A DNA stretch of 64,000 nucleotides, taken from positions 8,742,001 to 8,806,000 of the forward strand of contig NZ_CP029192.1 of NCBI RefSeq assembly GCF_008642315.1. The letters are read 5' to 3'. This document shows positions 8,081 to 17,990 of the stretch, in pieces. Position numbers and translations under genes: made by a program. This DNA is from Streptomyces venezuelae (GTDB lineage Bacteria; Actinomycetota; Actinomycetes; Streptomycetales; Streptomycetaceae). The notes under the pieces were generated by a model, which worked only from the letters and a program-made list of their open reading frames with translations, did not search any database and was not told where the DNA came from. Position 1 is the first letter of the stretch. Each line of letters starts with the position of its first letter.

Positions 8081-10963
8081 GTGCCTACTGACTTCTCCGT
8101 CGCCGGCGTCGGTCAGGAACTGACCCTGGCGCGCACCTACAACTCTCTGGACGCGCCGTGGGGGAAGGTCTCCCAGCGATGGTGGCAGCAGTACGAGCGC
8201 TACCTCCAAGTCTTGGAGGACGAAGTGGTGCTCTACGACGCCTCCGGCGACACCCTGCGCTTCAAGAAGGCCGCCGACGGCTCCTACACCACGCCCAAGG
8301 GCTACTCCAAGGAGCTGAAGAAGAACGCCGACGGCACCTACACGGTCACCAACTGGAAGTCGCATACCAAGGACACCTACAACGAGCACGGCACCCTGAC
8401 CAAGGTCACAGACAAGAACAAGGGCACCATCACCGTCACCCAGCACGACGAGGGCAGCGAGCACAAGGGCTTCAAGCTGACCGAAACCCGCTCGGGCCGC
8501 TGGATCGACCTGGTCAAGACCGACGCCTCGCAGTGGCAGGCGAAGGACAACTCCGGTCGCACGGCCGTCTTCGACCTCGACCCGGTCGGCAACCTGCACA
8601 AAACCACCGACGCCGAAGGCAAGACCACCACCTTCGGCTACGACTCCTCCCGCCGCCTGGAGAAAATCACCACCGCCGAGGGCCGCGTCACCGTCTTCAC
8701 CTACGACAGCGCCAACCGCGTCACCTCCATGCTGCGGGCCACCGACTTGAACGGCTCCGGCCACACCGGCCCGACATGGACCTACCAATACGACACCACC
8801 TCGCCCACGGCCGCCGGAACGACGAAGGTCACCGACCCCGAAGAACACGTGACACGCTACGAGCACGATGGTGACGGTGAAGTCGAAAAGGTCACCGACG
8901 CGTTGGACCACAAGCGGTCCACGAAGTACGACGCGGACCACAATGTGGACACGGCCACGGACGCGATGGGTACCGGCACCACGCCCGGCAACGTGTCCGA
9001 CTACGGATTCAACACCCGCAACAACCTGGAGACGGTGAAGTCGCCCACCGGCGGAAAGTCGACGACCAACTGGCAGACAATCGCCGGCGGCGACAAGCCC
9101 AAGGATTCCACCAACGCCGACGGCGAGAAGACGTCCTTCACCTACGACACGGCCGGCAACACCAAGTCGGTGGCGCAGTCCGGCACCGGCGGCGGCAACG
9201 TCTCGTACACCTACAACCCCGCCAGCCCCGACTGCGGCGGCTTCGAGGGCCAACGGTGCACGACCCAGACGAAGATGTCGTCCACGAAGACGGTGAAGAC
9301 GTCCTTCAGGTACGACGACAAGGGCAACCTGGTGAAGGTGACCCCGCCCAAGCCGCTGGGTGAAACCACGTACACCTACGACGCGTTGGGCCGCACCGAG
9401 ACCCTCACCGACGGCCGCGGGGTGAAGAAGGTCTTCACCTACGACCACCTCGACCGCATCAAGACGGTCTCCACGACCAACGACACGGTCCGCTACCACT
9501 ACGACGGCGACGGCAACCTCCGCCAGCGCGACGACTCCACCGGCACGGTGAAGTACGACTTCGACCCGTTGCAGCGGGAGACGGTCCGTACCCTGCAGGA
9601 CGGCTCCCAGACCCTGCTCGCCTACACCCCGGCGGGCAACGTTGATTACTACCAGGACCCGACCGGCAAGTCCGACTACACCTGGAACGAGGTCAACAAA
9701 CTCAAGGAGTTCAAGGACCCACAGGGCAAGACCACCACATACAAGTACAACAACAACGACATCCGCACTCAGACCTCCTACCCCGGCGGTACCGTCCAGA
9801 CCGTCGACGTCGACAAGTCCAGCCGGCCGGAGAAGATCAAGGCGACGTCCCCCAAGGGCACCCTGGTCGATCTCGCCTACACCTACGGCTACGGCACCGA
9901 CGGCAAAACCGACGGCGACAAGATCCGCGCCACAACAGACGCCGTGACCGGCATGAAGACGACCTACACCTACGACGGTGCGGGACGCTTCTCCTACGCC
10001 GAGGAGAAGAAGGGCTCCACCCTCAACGAGTCCTGGCAGTACTGCTACGACCTGGCCGGCAACCTCACCAGCCAGGGCACCGCCGAGGGCTGCCCGCGTG
10101 GCACCACCTACACCATCAACGACGCCCAGCAGATCACCGCCAAGAACGGCTCCGCCACCAACTGGTCGTATGACCCGGAAGGCCATGAGACGGCCGGCGC
10201 CTCCACCCCGGAGGGCACCCGCACCGGGGAGAAGTGGTCGGATCACAGCCAGCTCACCTCCCTCACCGTCGGGGGCAAGACGTACGAGGGGCGTTACGGC
10301 TCCACCGACCAGAGTGAGCGCATCAAGCTCGGCGACACCTACTTCCATAACGGGCCGCTGGGTCTGTCGGCGACGTCAACTGCCGGGGTGGACACGGGCT
10401 TCAACCGCGAGCCCGGGGGCACGCTGAACTCCATGACCCGGGACGGGAAGACCTACTTCTACCTCACCGACGCGCTCGGCTCCGTCATTGCGGTCACTGA
10501 CGGGTCCGGTGAGAAGGTCAACACGTACTCCTACAGCCCCCGCGGCGTGGAGCGGTCGACCACCTCGGAGAAGGCCACCCAGCCCTACCGGTTCGCCGGC
10601 GGTTACCAGGACCCCACCGGCCTCTACCACTACGCGGCCCGCTACTACGACCCCAACGTCGGCCGCTTCACCCAGCCCGACCCCTCCGGCCAGGAACAGA
10701 ATCCCTACCTCTACGCGGCAGGGGACCCCGTAAACAAAATTGACCCGTCAGGGCTGGGCTTCTGCGATAGCACGTTCGGGAAGATATCCGGTGGCGTCAT
10801 GTGCGCATCGAAGAGTGTGAAGAAGAAAGTCAACAAGGGAGCATCGGGTGTGTCTGCTGGAACAGCCGTGTGCGCTGTTGCCGCAGGGCCCTCTCCCGTC
10901 GGCGTAGGCTGCGGCACCGTCGGAGCGGCAGCCGGTGTAGTGGCGTTCCTTACGAGCGACTGA
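8081..10963 (+). CDS. RHS repeat protein with short Gly/Ala-rich C-terminal tip
   Basis: The 960-residue protein carries many YD repeats (YDxxGNL patterns) and ends its core with RFTQPDPSGQEQNPYLYAAG then DPVNKIDPSGL, the RHS-associated core motif. The GTG start lies inside what is normally the DUF6531 region (TDFSVAGVGQELTLARTYNS), so the signal peptide and N-terminal domain are missing and the gene is probably an N-terminally truncated polymorphic toxin. After the core, a tip of about 70 residues contains a basic stretch (KSVKKKVNKG) and a hydrophobic Gly/Ala/Val-rich end with cysteines. It is not a known nuclease or deaminase and looks membrane-active. A two-TM small gene follows with its own ribosome binding site and may be the immunity gene. 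Confidence 0.85.
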   Translation: MPTDFSVAGVGQELTLARTYNSLDAPWGKVSQRWWQQYERYLQVLEDEVVLYDASGDTLRFKKAADGSYTTPKGYSKELKKNADGTYTVTNWKSHTKDTYNEHGTLTKVTDKNKGTITVTQHDEGSEHKGFKLTETRSGRWIDLVKTDASQWQAKDNSGRTAVFDLDPVGNLHKTTDAEGKTTTFGYDSSRRLEKITTAEGRVTVFTYDSANRVTSMLRATDLNGSGHTGPTWTYQYDTTSPTAAGTTKVTDPEEHVTRYEHDGDGEVEKVTDALDHKRSTKYDADHNVDTATDAMGTGTTPGNVSDYGFNTRNNLETVKSPTGGKSTTNWQTIAGGDKPKDSTNADGEKTSFTYDTAGNTKSVAQSGTGGGNVSYTYNPASPDCGGFEGQRCTTQTKMSSTKTVKTSFRYDDKGNLVKVTPPKPLGETTYTYDALGRTETLTDGRGVKKVFTYDHLDRIKTVSTTNDTVRYHYDGDGNLRQRDDSTGTVKYDFDPLQRETVRTLQDGSQTLLAYTPAGNVDYYQDPTGKSDYTWNEVNKLKEFKDPQGKTTTYKYNNNDIRTQTSYPGGTVQTVDVDKSSRPEKIKATSPKGTLVDLAYTYGYGTDGKTDGDKIRATTDAVTGMKTTYTYDGAGRFSYAEEKKGSTLNESWQYCYDLAGNLTSQGTAEGCPRGTTYTINDAQQITAKNGSATNWSYDPEGHETAGASTPEGTRTGEKWSDHSQLTSLTVGGKTYEGRYGSTDQSERIKLGDTYFHNGPLGLSATSTAGVDTGFNREPGGTLNSMTRDGKTYFYLTDALGSVIAVTDGSGEKVNTYSYSPRGVERSTTSEKATQPYRFAGGYQDPTGLYHYAARYYDPNVGRFTQPDPSGQEQNPYLYAAGDPVNKIDPSGLGFCDSTFGKISGGVMCASKSVKKKVNKGASGVSAGTAVCAVAAGPSPVGVGCGTVGAAAGVVAFLTSD

Positions 10964-11022
10964 CAACTTTCTGCGGGCGCACCACTCAGGTTGCGCACAC
11001 AGCCCGTCTATCAGGAGGCATC

Positions 11023-11196
11023 GTGGCAAACAGAAGCAGCCAGCCATTATCAGCGATAATTGCTGTTCTCTGTCTCGTGGTGGGCGTCTTGTTGGCGGTC
11101 GTAGCCGACGGAAATGTATGGATGTACGTAGCGGCGGCGGCGCTGGCGCTGGCAGGAATCTCCCTGTTGACCAACCGGTTCGGACTGGGGCGATAG
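11023..11196 (+). CDS. Two-TM small protein, candidate immunity to the RHS tip
   Basis: A GTG with an AGGAGG site four bases upstream starts a 57-residue protein. It has two hydrophobic helices (about residues 9-27 and 34-49) joined by ADGNVWMY and ends in a basic tail NRFGLGR. The longer frame beginning at 10801 overlaps the RHS gene and is not used. It lies 60 bp downstream of the RHS stop, where toxin immunity genes normally sit. The gene at 31844 has the same size, topology, a similar turn (SQGDYWLL) and the same position behind another RHS copy. The immunity role is inferred from this repeated arrangement. Confidence 0.7.
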   Translation: MANRSSQPLSAIIAVLCLVVGVLLAVVADGNVWMYVAAAALALAGISLLTNRFGLGR

Positions 11197-11207
11197 GCGC
11201 TTCGGTC

Positions 11208-12102
11208 GCTAAGAGGTCCTAACAAAGACGTTGGACGTGTCGGTGGGTGATCAGGCAGACGGCGAGGCCGAGGAATGCTTCGTGGATGTCGTCGCGTCGT
11301 TCCCAGCGGATGCGTAGGCGGCGGAAACCGTGGAGCCAGGCGATGGAGCGTTCGACGACGTAGCGGAAGATGCCCAGGCCGGTGCCGTGGGGCTCGCCCC
11401 GTCTTGCGATCACGGGCCGGATGCCGCGCTGCCAGAGCTGGCGGCGATAGATGTCGTGGTCGTAGCCCCGGTCGGCCAGCAAAGCATCCGGGCGCCGACG
11501 CGGCCTGCCGACTGTGCCCGCGACGGGCGGGATCTTGTCGAGCAGAGGCAGGAGTTGGGTGACGTCGTTGCGGTTGCCGCTGGTCAGCGACACCGCGAGC
11601 GGGATGCCCTGGCCGTCGACGATGAGGTGGTGCTTGCTGCCCGGGCGTGCGCGGTCGACCGGGCTGGGTCCGCTTTTGGGCCCCGTCGGGCGGCCCGGAC
11701 GTGCGAGGAGTCGATCACCGCCCGCTCCCAGTCCAGCTGGTTCTTCGACCGCAGCTTCTCCAGCAGTAGCACGTGCAACTGGTCCCAGACACTGGCCTCG
11801 TTCCAGGCGGCCAGGCGCCGCCAGCAGGTCATGCCCGAGCCGAAGCCGAGCTCCTGGGGCAGGTACTCCCATTGGATGCCGGTGTGCAGGACGAAGAGGA
11901 TGCCGCACAGGGCCTGCCGGTCCGGCACCCGCGGTCTTCCCTCCACCAGCTTCGGACCCGGCTTCGGGAGCAACGGCTCAATTAACGACCACAGTTCATC
12001 CGACACGATCCACGGCCGCGACTCACGCTTTCCCATACCCAGACCTACGGACAGAACAGCCGACAGACTCATGATCAGCAGCTTTTGTTAGAGCCAGTTA
12101 GC
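11208..12102 (-). mobile_element. IS5-family insertion sequence
   Basis: The element carries a two-frame transposase and is bounded by imperfect inverted repeats of about 20 bp, starting GCTAA at 11208 on the left and, read inward, GCTAA from 12102 on the right, sharing the CTAACAAA core. The exact ends are uncertain by a few bases because the outer GCTAA could belong to the target. Confidence 0.75.
11219..12036 (-). CDS. IS5-family transposase expressed by -1 frameshift
   Basis: The first frame starts MGKRESRPWIVSDELWSLIE and covers the N-terminal DUF4096-like region and the first catalytic aspartate (ERAVIDSSHVRA). The second frame carries HHLIVDGQGIPLAVSLTSG, ADRGYD and ERSIAWLHGFRRLRIRWERR, the rest of the DDE domain. 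The frames overlap at 11674-11680 (top-strand numbering), where the coding strand reads C CCA AAA, a canonical -1 slippery heptamer. Fusion through it gives an intact protein of about 272 residues, so this IS is probably functional. An alternative ATG at 12072 adds 12 residues. Confidence 0.88.
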
Positions 12103-12122
12103 GCGGACGACGGGGTTCAAAG

Positions 12123-13897
12123 ACAGGTTCTGCGCTTGTTCTTTATCTTCTGACTTCGAACGGTGTCCCGAACGAGGTCACTCACCTGGGCATTCGCCGG
12201 ACATGAGGGTGGCCTTCGTCTGATCCTGTGCTCCGTCACGAGGAGAACCAGTCGAAGGCCGTTGTCATGAGTGTGGTGTGCCCGGATGTTCGGCGGGAAG
12301 CGTTAGCGGATGCGTCACGCTTCCGAGCGGAGTTCTACGAGTGTCTGACCGCCCGGCGTGACGAACTTTTCGAACTGGCCGACGCGTTGTTGTGCGTCGA
12401 CGGGCCGGTCACCTCGCCGGTGGACTTGACGATGGCGCCCGAGCACCGGCGTGGGCACGGCGCGTTGTACGGAGCTCTCAACCGGGGCCGGTTCGACGTC
12501 GAGAGGCTGCGGACCTTGCTCGCCGGGCTGCCGTTGCCCCGGTTCGAGGGCGGGCGCCTGGTGCTGGCGGTTGACGTGTCGCCGTGGCTGCGCTCGGACG
12601 CGCCGTGCTCGGCAGACCGGCTGTTCTGCCACGTCTACGGCCGGGCGAAGTCCGCCTCCCAGTTCATCCCGGGCTGGCCGTACTCCTTCGTCGCCGTCCT
12701 CGAACCGGGAGCCACTTCGTGGACGTCGATCCTGGACGTGGTCCGGCTCGGGCCCGAAGACGATGCGACCGCCCTCACCGCCGCCCAGCTCCGTGCCGTG
12801 GCGGAGCGGCTCATCTCAGCCGGCCAGTGGACGCCCGGCGATCCGGACATCACGATCGTCATGGATGCGGGCTACGACGTCACCCGCCTGGCCTGGGTAC
12901 TGCGGGATCTTCCTGTCGGGCTGGTCGGGCGGATCCGCAGTGACCGGGTGATGTGGCTGCCAAGCCCTCGCCCAAGGAGTACGCCCTGGCCTATCCCCAG
13001 GGCGGCAGGCCGCCGAAGCACGGCAAGGAGTTCCGCTTCGCCCAACCCGAGACCTGGCCCGAGGCGGTGATCACCACGGTCACCGACACCGCCAACTACG
13101 GCAAGGCCGAAGTCCAGGCGTGGGAACGGGTCCACCCGAGGCTGACCCACCGTTCGGCCTGGCTGGAGCACGACGGTGAACTCCCCGTCGTCGAGGGCAC
13201 CTTGGTCCGGCTGAAGGGCGAGCATCTCTCCAAGGAACGGGAAGCACCGCCGGTCTGGCTGTGGTCCTCCAGGACCGGTGCCGCCCCGGCCGACGTGGAT
13301 CTGTGGTGGCGGGTGTTCCTCAGGAGATTCGATCTTGAGCACACCTTCAGGTTCGGAAAGCAAATTCTCGGCTGGACCACCCCGAAGGTCCGTACCCCCG
13401 AGGCTGCGGACCGGTGGACCTGGCTCGTGGTCGTCGCCCACACCCAACTCCGCCTCGCCCGGCCGCTGGCCGCCGACCTCCGCCGGCCCTGGGAGAAGCC
13501 GGCCAAACCCGAACGCCTCACCCCGGCCCGGGTCCGCCGGGGGTTCAGGAACATCCGCGCCCACCTGCTCTGCCCGGCCCGTGTTCCCCAATCACGCGGC
13601 GCCGGTCCCGGACGACCGCCCGGGACCAAGAACCGCCATCCCGCACCCCGCTACGACGTGGGCAAGACCGTGAAACGCCCCGAGACCCTCAAGGCCATCG
13701 GTAGACCTGGCAGATCCTGGCAACTCAAGCAAGGGTGAGCATCGCGCTGAGGTGCGGCCACACACACCGCAGCATGTGCAGTCCCGATCAGCCATGCTCT
13801 CTGCCCGCAGGGACGTGCCGAAGCATTGGGTATGCGTGACAGCACCTGAATCATACCGAGGGCATCCGTCAGGTTAAAGAACAAGCTCAGAGCCTGT
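12123..13897 (+). mobile_element. IS701-like insertion sequence with a damaged transposase
   Basis: Terminal inverted repeats of 25 bp (12123-12147 and 13873-13897) match at 22 positions and start ACAGG at each end. They enclose one transposase gene. No target duplication is obvious. The right end interrupts a recombinase-like pseudogene. Confidence 0.8.
12267..13738 (+). pseudogene. IS701-like (NF041680-type) transposase, frameshifted
   Basis: The product begins MSVVCPDVRREALADASRFR and continues through GGRLVLAVDVSPWLRSDAP, which holds the first catalytic Asp, and DITIVMDAGYDVTRL, which holds the second. The frame is lost near 12958 at DRVMWLP, where one missing base moves the rest (KPSPKEYALAYPQGGRPPKH to the end) into another frame. 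The second frame contains DLEHTFRFGKQILGWTTPK with the catalytic Glu. No slippery site is at the break, so I take it as inactivation rather than programmed frameshifting. Confidence 0.8.
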
Positions 13898-14940
13898 TAC
13901 CGCGAAGCGCGCCGCCACCCCGCCCTCTGCCCGGTACGCGGAAAGCTGCGGGTGCTGATCGCCCGTACCGATCGGCAGCGCACGTGCGGGCCCTGCGCCG
14001 GCCACCCCGACCCCTACGCCTGCCCCCGGTGCGGCGAGCCCCGTTCCTACCAGGTGCGGGGGCTGTGTGACCGGTGCACGGTGCACGACTGTCTCGCCGC
14101 ACTCTTCGACGCGGTTCCCGATCAGGACGGCAGCGGTACGCCCACATGCGCGCGGCCCTGGCCGACTGCCCGGAGCCGGGCACCGTCGTGAACTGGCTGC
14201 GCAACTCCCGCTCCGCCCGCCTGCTCGCCGACCTGGTCGCCACCGGCCGCCCGCTCACGCACGCCGATTTGGACGCCACCGCCACCAGCCGGGCCACGGC
14301 GATGACCGCGGAGTACCTGGGCGGCCTCCTCATCGCCTACCAGGTGCTGCCCGAGCGCGACGAACTCGGCGCCCGCATCACCCGCCACCTCGAGCGGGTC
14401 ACTACCCGGCACCCCGACCATGCGGTGCTGCTGCGCTCCTATGTCCGCTGGTCCCTGCTGCCCCGCGCACGCCGCCGCCAGCGCCTGCGCGGCGGCAGCT
14501 TCAAGCACCGGGTCCACTGGGCCTACACCCGCATCAACCTCGCAGCCGCCTTCCTGGCCACCCTGGCCGACCGCGGCATGACCATCAGCCAGGCGACCCA
14601 GCACGACGTCGACGCCTGGCTCGCCGGGAACCCAGCCCGCCACGACGTCCGGGACTTCATGATCTGGGCCCACCGCCGCCACCACGCCCGCGCCCTGGAG
14701 GTCCCGCACCGGCCCAAGGCCGATCCCGTCGGACTGGACGAAGACTCCAAGTGGGACCTGCTGCATCAGCGCCTCACCGACACCGGTCTCCCACTCGAAG
14801 TGCGGGCAGCCGGAGCGATCCTGCTGCTGTTCGGCCAGCACCTCACCCGCATCACCGCCGCCCACTGGCGCCGACGCGCCACCACCGACGGGACCGCCTA
14901 CAGCGAAGCCCGCCTGACCGCTACGCGAAATCCGATGCCG
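13898..14940 (+). pseudogene. Zinc-ribbon recombinase-like protein, truncated at both ends
   Basis: Sequence entering directly from the IS end shows two CxxC zinc-ribbon units (CGPCAGHPDPYACPRC and CDRCTVHDC). A single-base frameshift follows near 14125, then the alpha-helical region typical of a Streptomyces site-specific-integrase-like family: NWLRNSRSARLLADLV, AILLLFGQHLTRITAAHW. The C-terminal catalytic part is absent and the frame ends in unrelated residues. The 5' end was removed by the IS701-like insertion. It is a dead gene. Confidence 0.65.
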
Positions 14941-15154
14941 GAGGCACACCAGGGCTGGCATAGAGGATTGTGGGGAGGGTGGAGCGACTCCGGAAATCCG
15001 CAGCTGTTTCAGCGCGGCAGTGCCGCGAACGAGGCTGCTGTTGCCCCGAGCTGAACTCCTGAGCCAGACCTATGGCATCGGTATCGGCCGCTGAGACACG
15101 AGAGTTTCGCAGCCGGACGGCCGCAGGTTCACCCGCCGATGTGAAGCCATCGGG

Positions 15155-15610
15155 TCATGGTTTCTGGCGGGCCCACCGGAAAGCGGTCACAGCCGCGAGC
15201 GTCAGCGCGGTAGCGCCGAGCAGCGGTCCGGTGCCAGGCGGCAGGAAGGCACAGGTGGTTTGGAGGGAGTTGAGGGTGAAGTGAGCCAGCATCAGGGGCC
15301 AGAGGGAGCCAGTCCGCTGGTAGACGAACAGCCAGCCGGTCATCCGCACACTCACCATGACGGTGGCGCCGAGGCCGTAGTAGAGGTGGAAGGGCAGCCG
15401 CAGAAGGATGAGGACGGTCAACTGGGCGGGCCAGGTCAAGCCGCGGCGGGTCATGACCGCGACTGGCAGGGCGAGCAGCATGGTCTCCTCGACCAGGGCG
15501 GCGTTGAGGTTCCACACCAGTTCCCAGCCGGTGCTCCGGGCGTGGCGTAGGCGCCGTCGGGGGCCGGGGGAGAGGTTCAGCAGCTGAAAGCCGGTCCAGG
15601 TGGCGGCCTA
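15155..15610 (-). pseudogene. CPBP-family membrane protease, N-terminally truncated
   Basis: The frame contains the CPBP (Abi/CAAX prenyl protease) signature: ALVEETMLLALPV with the EE pair, RLPFHLYYGLG in the second motif and LAHFTLN in the third, within four hydrophobic segments. Upstream in frame the sequence stays protein-like to about 15609, where a TAG blocks it and similarity ends. About half of the usual 250 residues is missing. CPBP proteins cleave membrane-associated substrates and are often linked to bacteriocin maturation or self-immunity, but this copy is probably inactive. Confidence 0.65.
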
Positions 15611-15649
15611 GGTGAGGGCTGCAGCGCCCGGCCCGAGGAACCGAACCCG

Positions 15650-15856
15650 TCAGGAAGCAGTGGCGCATCCTGCAACAGTCAGCCCCTCGGCCTCATCATT
15701 GGGGTCCCAGTCGAACAGCCCGCAGGCAGCCACGCACGGCTTCCCGTGGCATGCCGCGCCTGCAACGACAAGGGGCGTACTTTCCGGCGGACGCGTTTCC
15801 GAAGCGGCGTTGCGCAGGGTGCGCTCTGAAAGGTCGTTCTCGCACAGGTCGGCCAT
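15650..15856 (-). CDS. Small Cys-containing hypothetical protein (68 aa)
   Basis: From the ATG the product reads MADLCENDLSERTLRNAASE and ends WDPNDEAEGLTVAGCATAS, with five cysteines, two of them in the central AACHGKPCVAAC. A GGGGGA stretch about 13 bases upstream is a weak ribosome site. The acidic, Cys-rich composition differs from shadow frames. It is not recognised, and could be the end of a decayed gene. Confidence 0.35.
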   Translation of the reverse strand: MADLCENDLSERTLRNAASETRPPESTPLVVAGAACHGKPCVAACGLFDWDPNDEAEGLTVAGCATAS

Positions 15857-16008
15857 GACCGCGTCGGATCCCCCGAGCCAGGCCAAGTATCTGCCTACTG
15901 GGCATAAGCAGGGTTTATTAGTACATAAGATGAAACCCCCTACAATCATGCGTTGACTGCGTCGAAGCTGAGACCCGCAGCACCGGTCCACACAGAGGGA
16001 TTGACGCA

Positions 16009-16330
16009 GTGAAACTCATGTACATGGCCGCCGCCGTCACTACGGTCGCCACGATTGCTCCGACGTTTCTTGGTGTCATACCCGCGAAGGCGCCCGAGGC
16101 TCCGGACGCAACGGTGACCGCCCCTGACCGGCTCCCGCCCCAGGGCTCGGAGGAGGACGGGCCGGGCCGAAGAGCGACGGGGACGAGACCGGCACGACGG
16201 GAGCGGCACTTCCCTGGCCGAGACGGGCAACCACGCCTCCGAGTGGATACTCGGCGCCGACAGCACCTCGGTCGCGCTGGGCACGGTCCTGGCCGCGGCA
16301 GCCCATCGGCGTCGACGCGTAGCTCCCTAA
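16009..16330 (+). pseudogene. Decayed cell-wall-anchored protein with LAETG sortase signal
   Basis: A GTG or ATG start gives a short hydrophobic leader (MKLMYMAAAVTTVATIAPTF) and a Pro/Ala/Asp linker in one frame. A Ser/Asp/Gly/Thr linker continues in a second frame. In a third, TSLAETGNHASEWILGADST is followed by a hydrophobic helix and HRRRRVAP before TAA. The LAETG box, membrane helix and positive tail form a complete class E sortase sorting signal as used in Streptomyces. The two frame changes within about 50 bp show that the gene is dead. Confidence 0.55.
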
Positions 16331-16610
16331 GAAGGCGGGCGCCGATACCACACCTCGCACACGGTCGGCATGCTGCGCTCCGCCGTCGCGCTATGGCGCT
16401 CGCAGCGCAAGAGAGAAGGCCTTGGAGACGGCGTGCGGCGCGGTCGAGCGGCCCAGGAAGACCCTAAGCGGACAGGCTAGCGATCACACCGACTGAGATC
16501 ACTTCTGAGGTCCTGAAGGTGCAGGGCTTTCGCCCCTCGAGGATGTCCGGCTACCTGATGTATCGGCAGGTAGCAAGCAATGGCGATATGCAATTACTTG
16601 GAGGTCACTA

Positions 16611-17180
16611 ATGCGTAAACGACTGGCCATAGTGGCAGTATCGGGCGGTATTGCTCTTGCCCTCGCCGCCCCAGCCGCGTTGGCTGCGGCTGCCGACGAG
16701 CCTCTGGCGACTAGCGCCGACGGACATGCCGTAGACCCGTCCGAGCTGAGTACAGAACAGATAGCAGCGCTCACCGGTGAGCCGCAGGCAACCGGTGGAG
16801 AAGTATCCGCCACAGAAGCCGGACTCATCGATCCTTCCGGCACCCAGCCGATGACCCGCGCCAAGACCCGGTATCGCAAGGCAGAGTTCAAGCGGGGCGG
16901 GCGGCTGATGTGGACCCGCGACACGGTCTACTTCGGCTTCAACGGCGGCAAGGTGACCTCGTCAAAGGGATGGCAGGCGAATGGGCATATCTTCCCCAAC
17001 ATCGCAAAGAACAAAGGAATAACGCGCTACCACGCGACGAGCGCGACCCATAAGTGGCGGGCCAAGAACACGATTGGAGCCGGAATCCCCACTCCCTGGG
17101 GAAGCGTGAAAGCTTACTCGAAGGACTACATGCACTACTTCACCGGCAGCAAGTCCGGCGCCTGGAAATGGAAGGGTTGA
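16611..17180 (+). CDS. Secreted basic peptide precursor, possible lactococcin-972-like bacteriocin
   Basis: The 189-residue product has a clear Sec signal peptide (MRKRLAIVAVSGGIALALAA, cut near ALAAAADEP), an acidic leader region rich in Ser/Glu/Thr to about residue 80, and a basic Gly/Lys/Trp/Tyr-rich end of about 100 residues with no cysteine. Motifs include TVYFGFNGGKVTSSKGW, RYHATSATHKWRAKNT and a C-terminal GAWKWKG. The composition and its position ahead of an ABC transporter recall lactococcin 972-type bacteriocins, but direct sequence similarity is weak. A ribosome site (GGAGG) lies eight bases before the ATG. It could also be another type of secreted structural peptide. Confidence 0.6.
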   Translation: MRKRLAIVAVSGGIALALAAPAALAAAADEPLATSADGHAVDPSELSTEQIAALTGEPQATGGEVSATEAGLIDPSGTQPMTRAKTRYRKAEFKRGGRLMWTRDTVYFGFNGGKVTSSKGWQANGHIFPNIAKNKGITRYHATSATHKWRAKNTIGAGIPTPWGSVKAYSKDYMHYFTGSKSGAWKWKG

Positions 17181-17200
17181 CCTGCCAGCAGCTCAGCATA

Positions 17201-17237
17201 CGGCCAGCCGCACCGGACTGCCCCATGCGGCTGGCCG
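17201..17237. terminator. Hairpin between the secreted peptide and transporter genes
   Basis: A 12-bp perfect stem (17201-17212 with 17226-17237) and a 13-base loop are followed by a pyrimidine-rich stretch. It probably terminates or attenuates transcription after the peptide gene, so the transporter would be made at a lower level. Confidence 0.55.
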
Positions 17238-17312
17238 CCACACTACTTCTCTCTTCTTCCCTGGTGGTCTGCCGGATGGCCGGCTCCCCGAACTGATGAG
17301 GACGAACACCCG

Positions 17313-17990
17313 GTGATAGCAGCCGAGCAGGTCATCAAAGGATATGGAGCACATCCCGTCCTGCACGAGGTCTCCGCCACGTTCCGACGGGGCCGGGTGA
17401 GCTACCTACTCGGAAGAAACGGCGCGGGCAAAACCACCTTCTTCAAATGCCTGTCAGGGCTGGAACCCTTCCAGGGCACCATCACCTTCGGCGGCCAGCC
17501 TCTGGGCAAGATACGCCCGGAGCTGTTCCCCGTGTTCGACGACTGCGCCCTGTACCCCCACTTGTCGGGCTGGGAGAACCTGCACCTGCTGGTGAGGCGG
17601 AAGGTCACCATCGCCGATGTGCACGCAGCCACAGGCGGGCAGGTGTCCGCCACCTTGCTGACCAAGCCGGGCAAAGCGCTGTCGTACGGACAGCGCAAGA
17701 AGGTGTTCATCACCGCCTTGGCCCTGGCCCGGCCGCCCTACGTGTTCCTGGACGAGCTGGCCAACGGGCTCGACTACGACAGCCTGGCCTGGCTTCAGGC
17801 CGTGATCACAGACCTCAAGAAGGACAGCGTCGTGATCGCTGCGGGACACCAATTCGACTTCTACGACCGCGTGGCGGACGACGTGTTCGCCCTGGCACAG
17901 AACAGGCTCACCCGGCTTGACTTCCATCCCGCCAACGGCGACCGCCTCGAAGGCGCCTACCTCGCGCACTGCCCACGCGATCCGGACTGA
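17313..17990 (+). CDS. ABC transporter ATP-binding protein
   Basis: The 225-residue protein has all nucleotide-binding motifs: Walker A GRNGAGKTT at residues 34-42, an ABC signature in the shortened form LSYGQRKK at 123-130, Walker B YVFLDELA at 143-150 with the catalytic Glu, and the switch His near 179. It begins at a GTG preceded by GATGAGGA. Its permease partner overlaps its 3' end by 74 bp. Together they resemble small two-component exporters of the ABC-2 type. With the secreted peptide upstream, the likely job is export of, or self-protection from, that peptide; this is inferred from context. Confidence 0.9.
   Translation: MIAAEQVIKGYGAHPVLHEVSATFRRGRVSYLLGRNGAGKTTFFKCLSGLEPFQGTITFGGQPLGKIRPELFPVFDDCALYPHLSGWENLHLLVRRKVTIADVHAATGGQVSATLLTKPGKALSYGQRKKVFITALALARPPYVFLDELANGLDYDSLAWLQAVITDLKKDSVVIAAGHQFDFYDRVADDVFALAQNRLTRLDFHPANGDRLEGAYLAHCPRDPD

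Noticed and set aside
7856..10348. 830-residue reverse-strand open frame opposite the RHS gene
   Set aside because: It is composed of Val/Gly/Leu-rich repeats produced by reading YD repeats backwards; the forward frame has clear RHS motifs.
8500..10700. Possible CRISPR or tandem DNA repeat array in the RHS gene
   Set aside because: The periodicity is that of degenerate YD peptide repeats with varying spacing, not identical repeats with unique spacers.
12228..13738. Programmed frameshift in the IS701-like transposase
   Set aside because: There is no slippery heptamer at the break, and family members are encoded in one frame.
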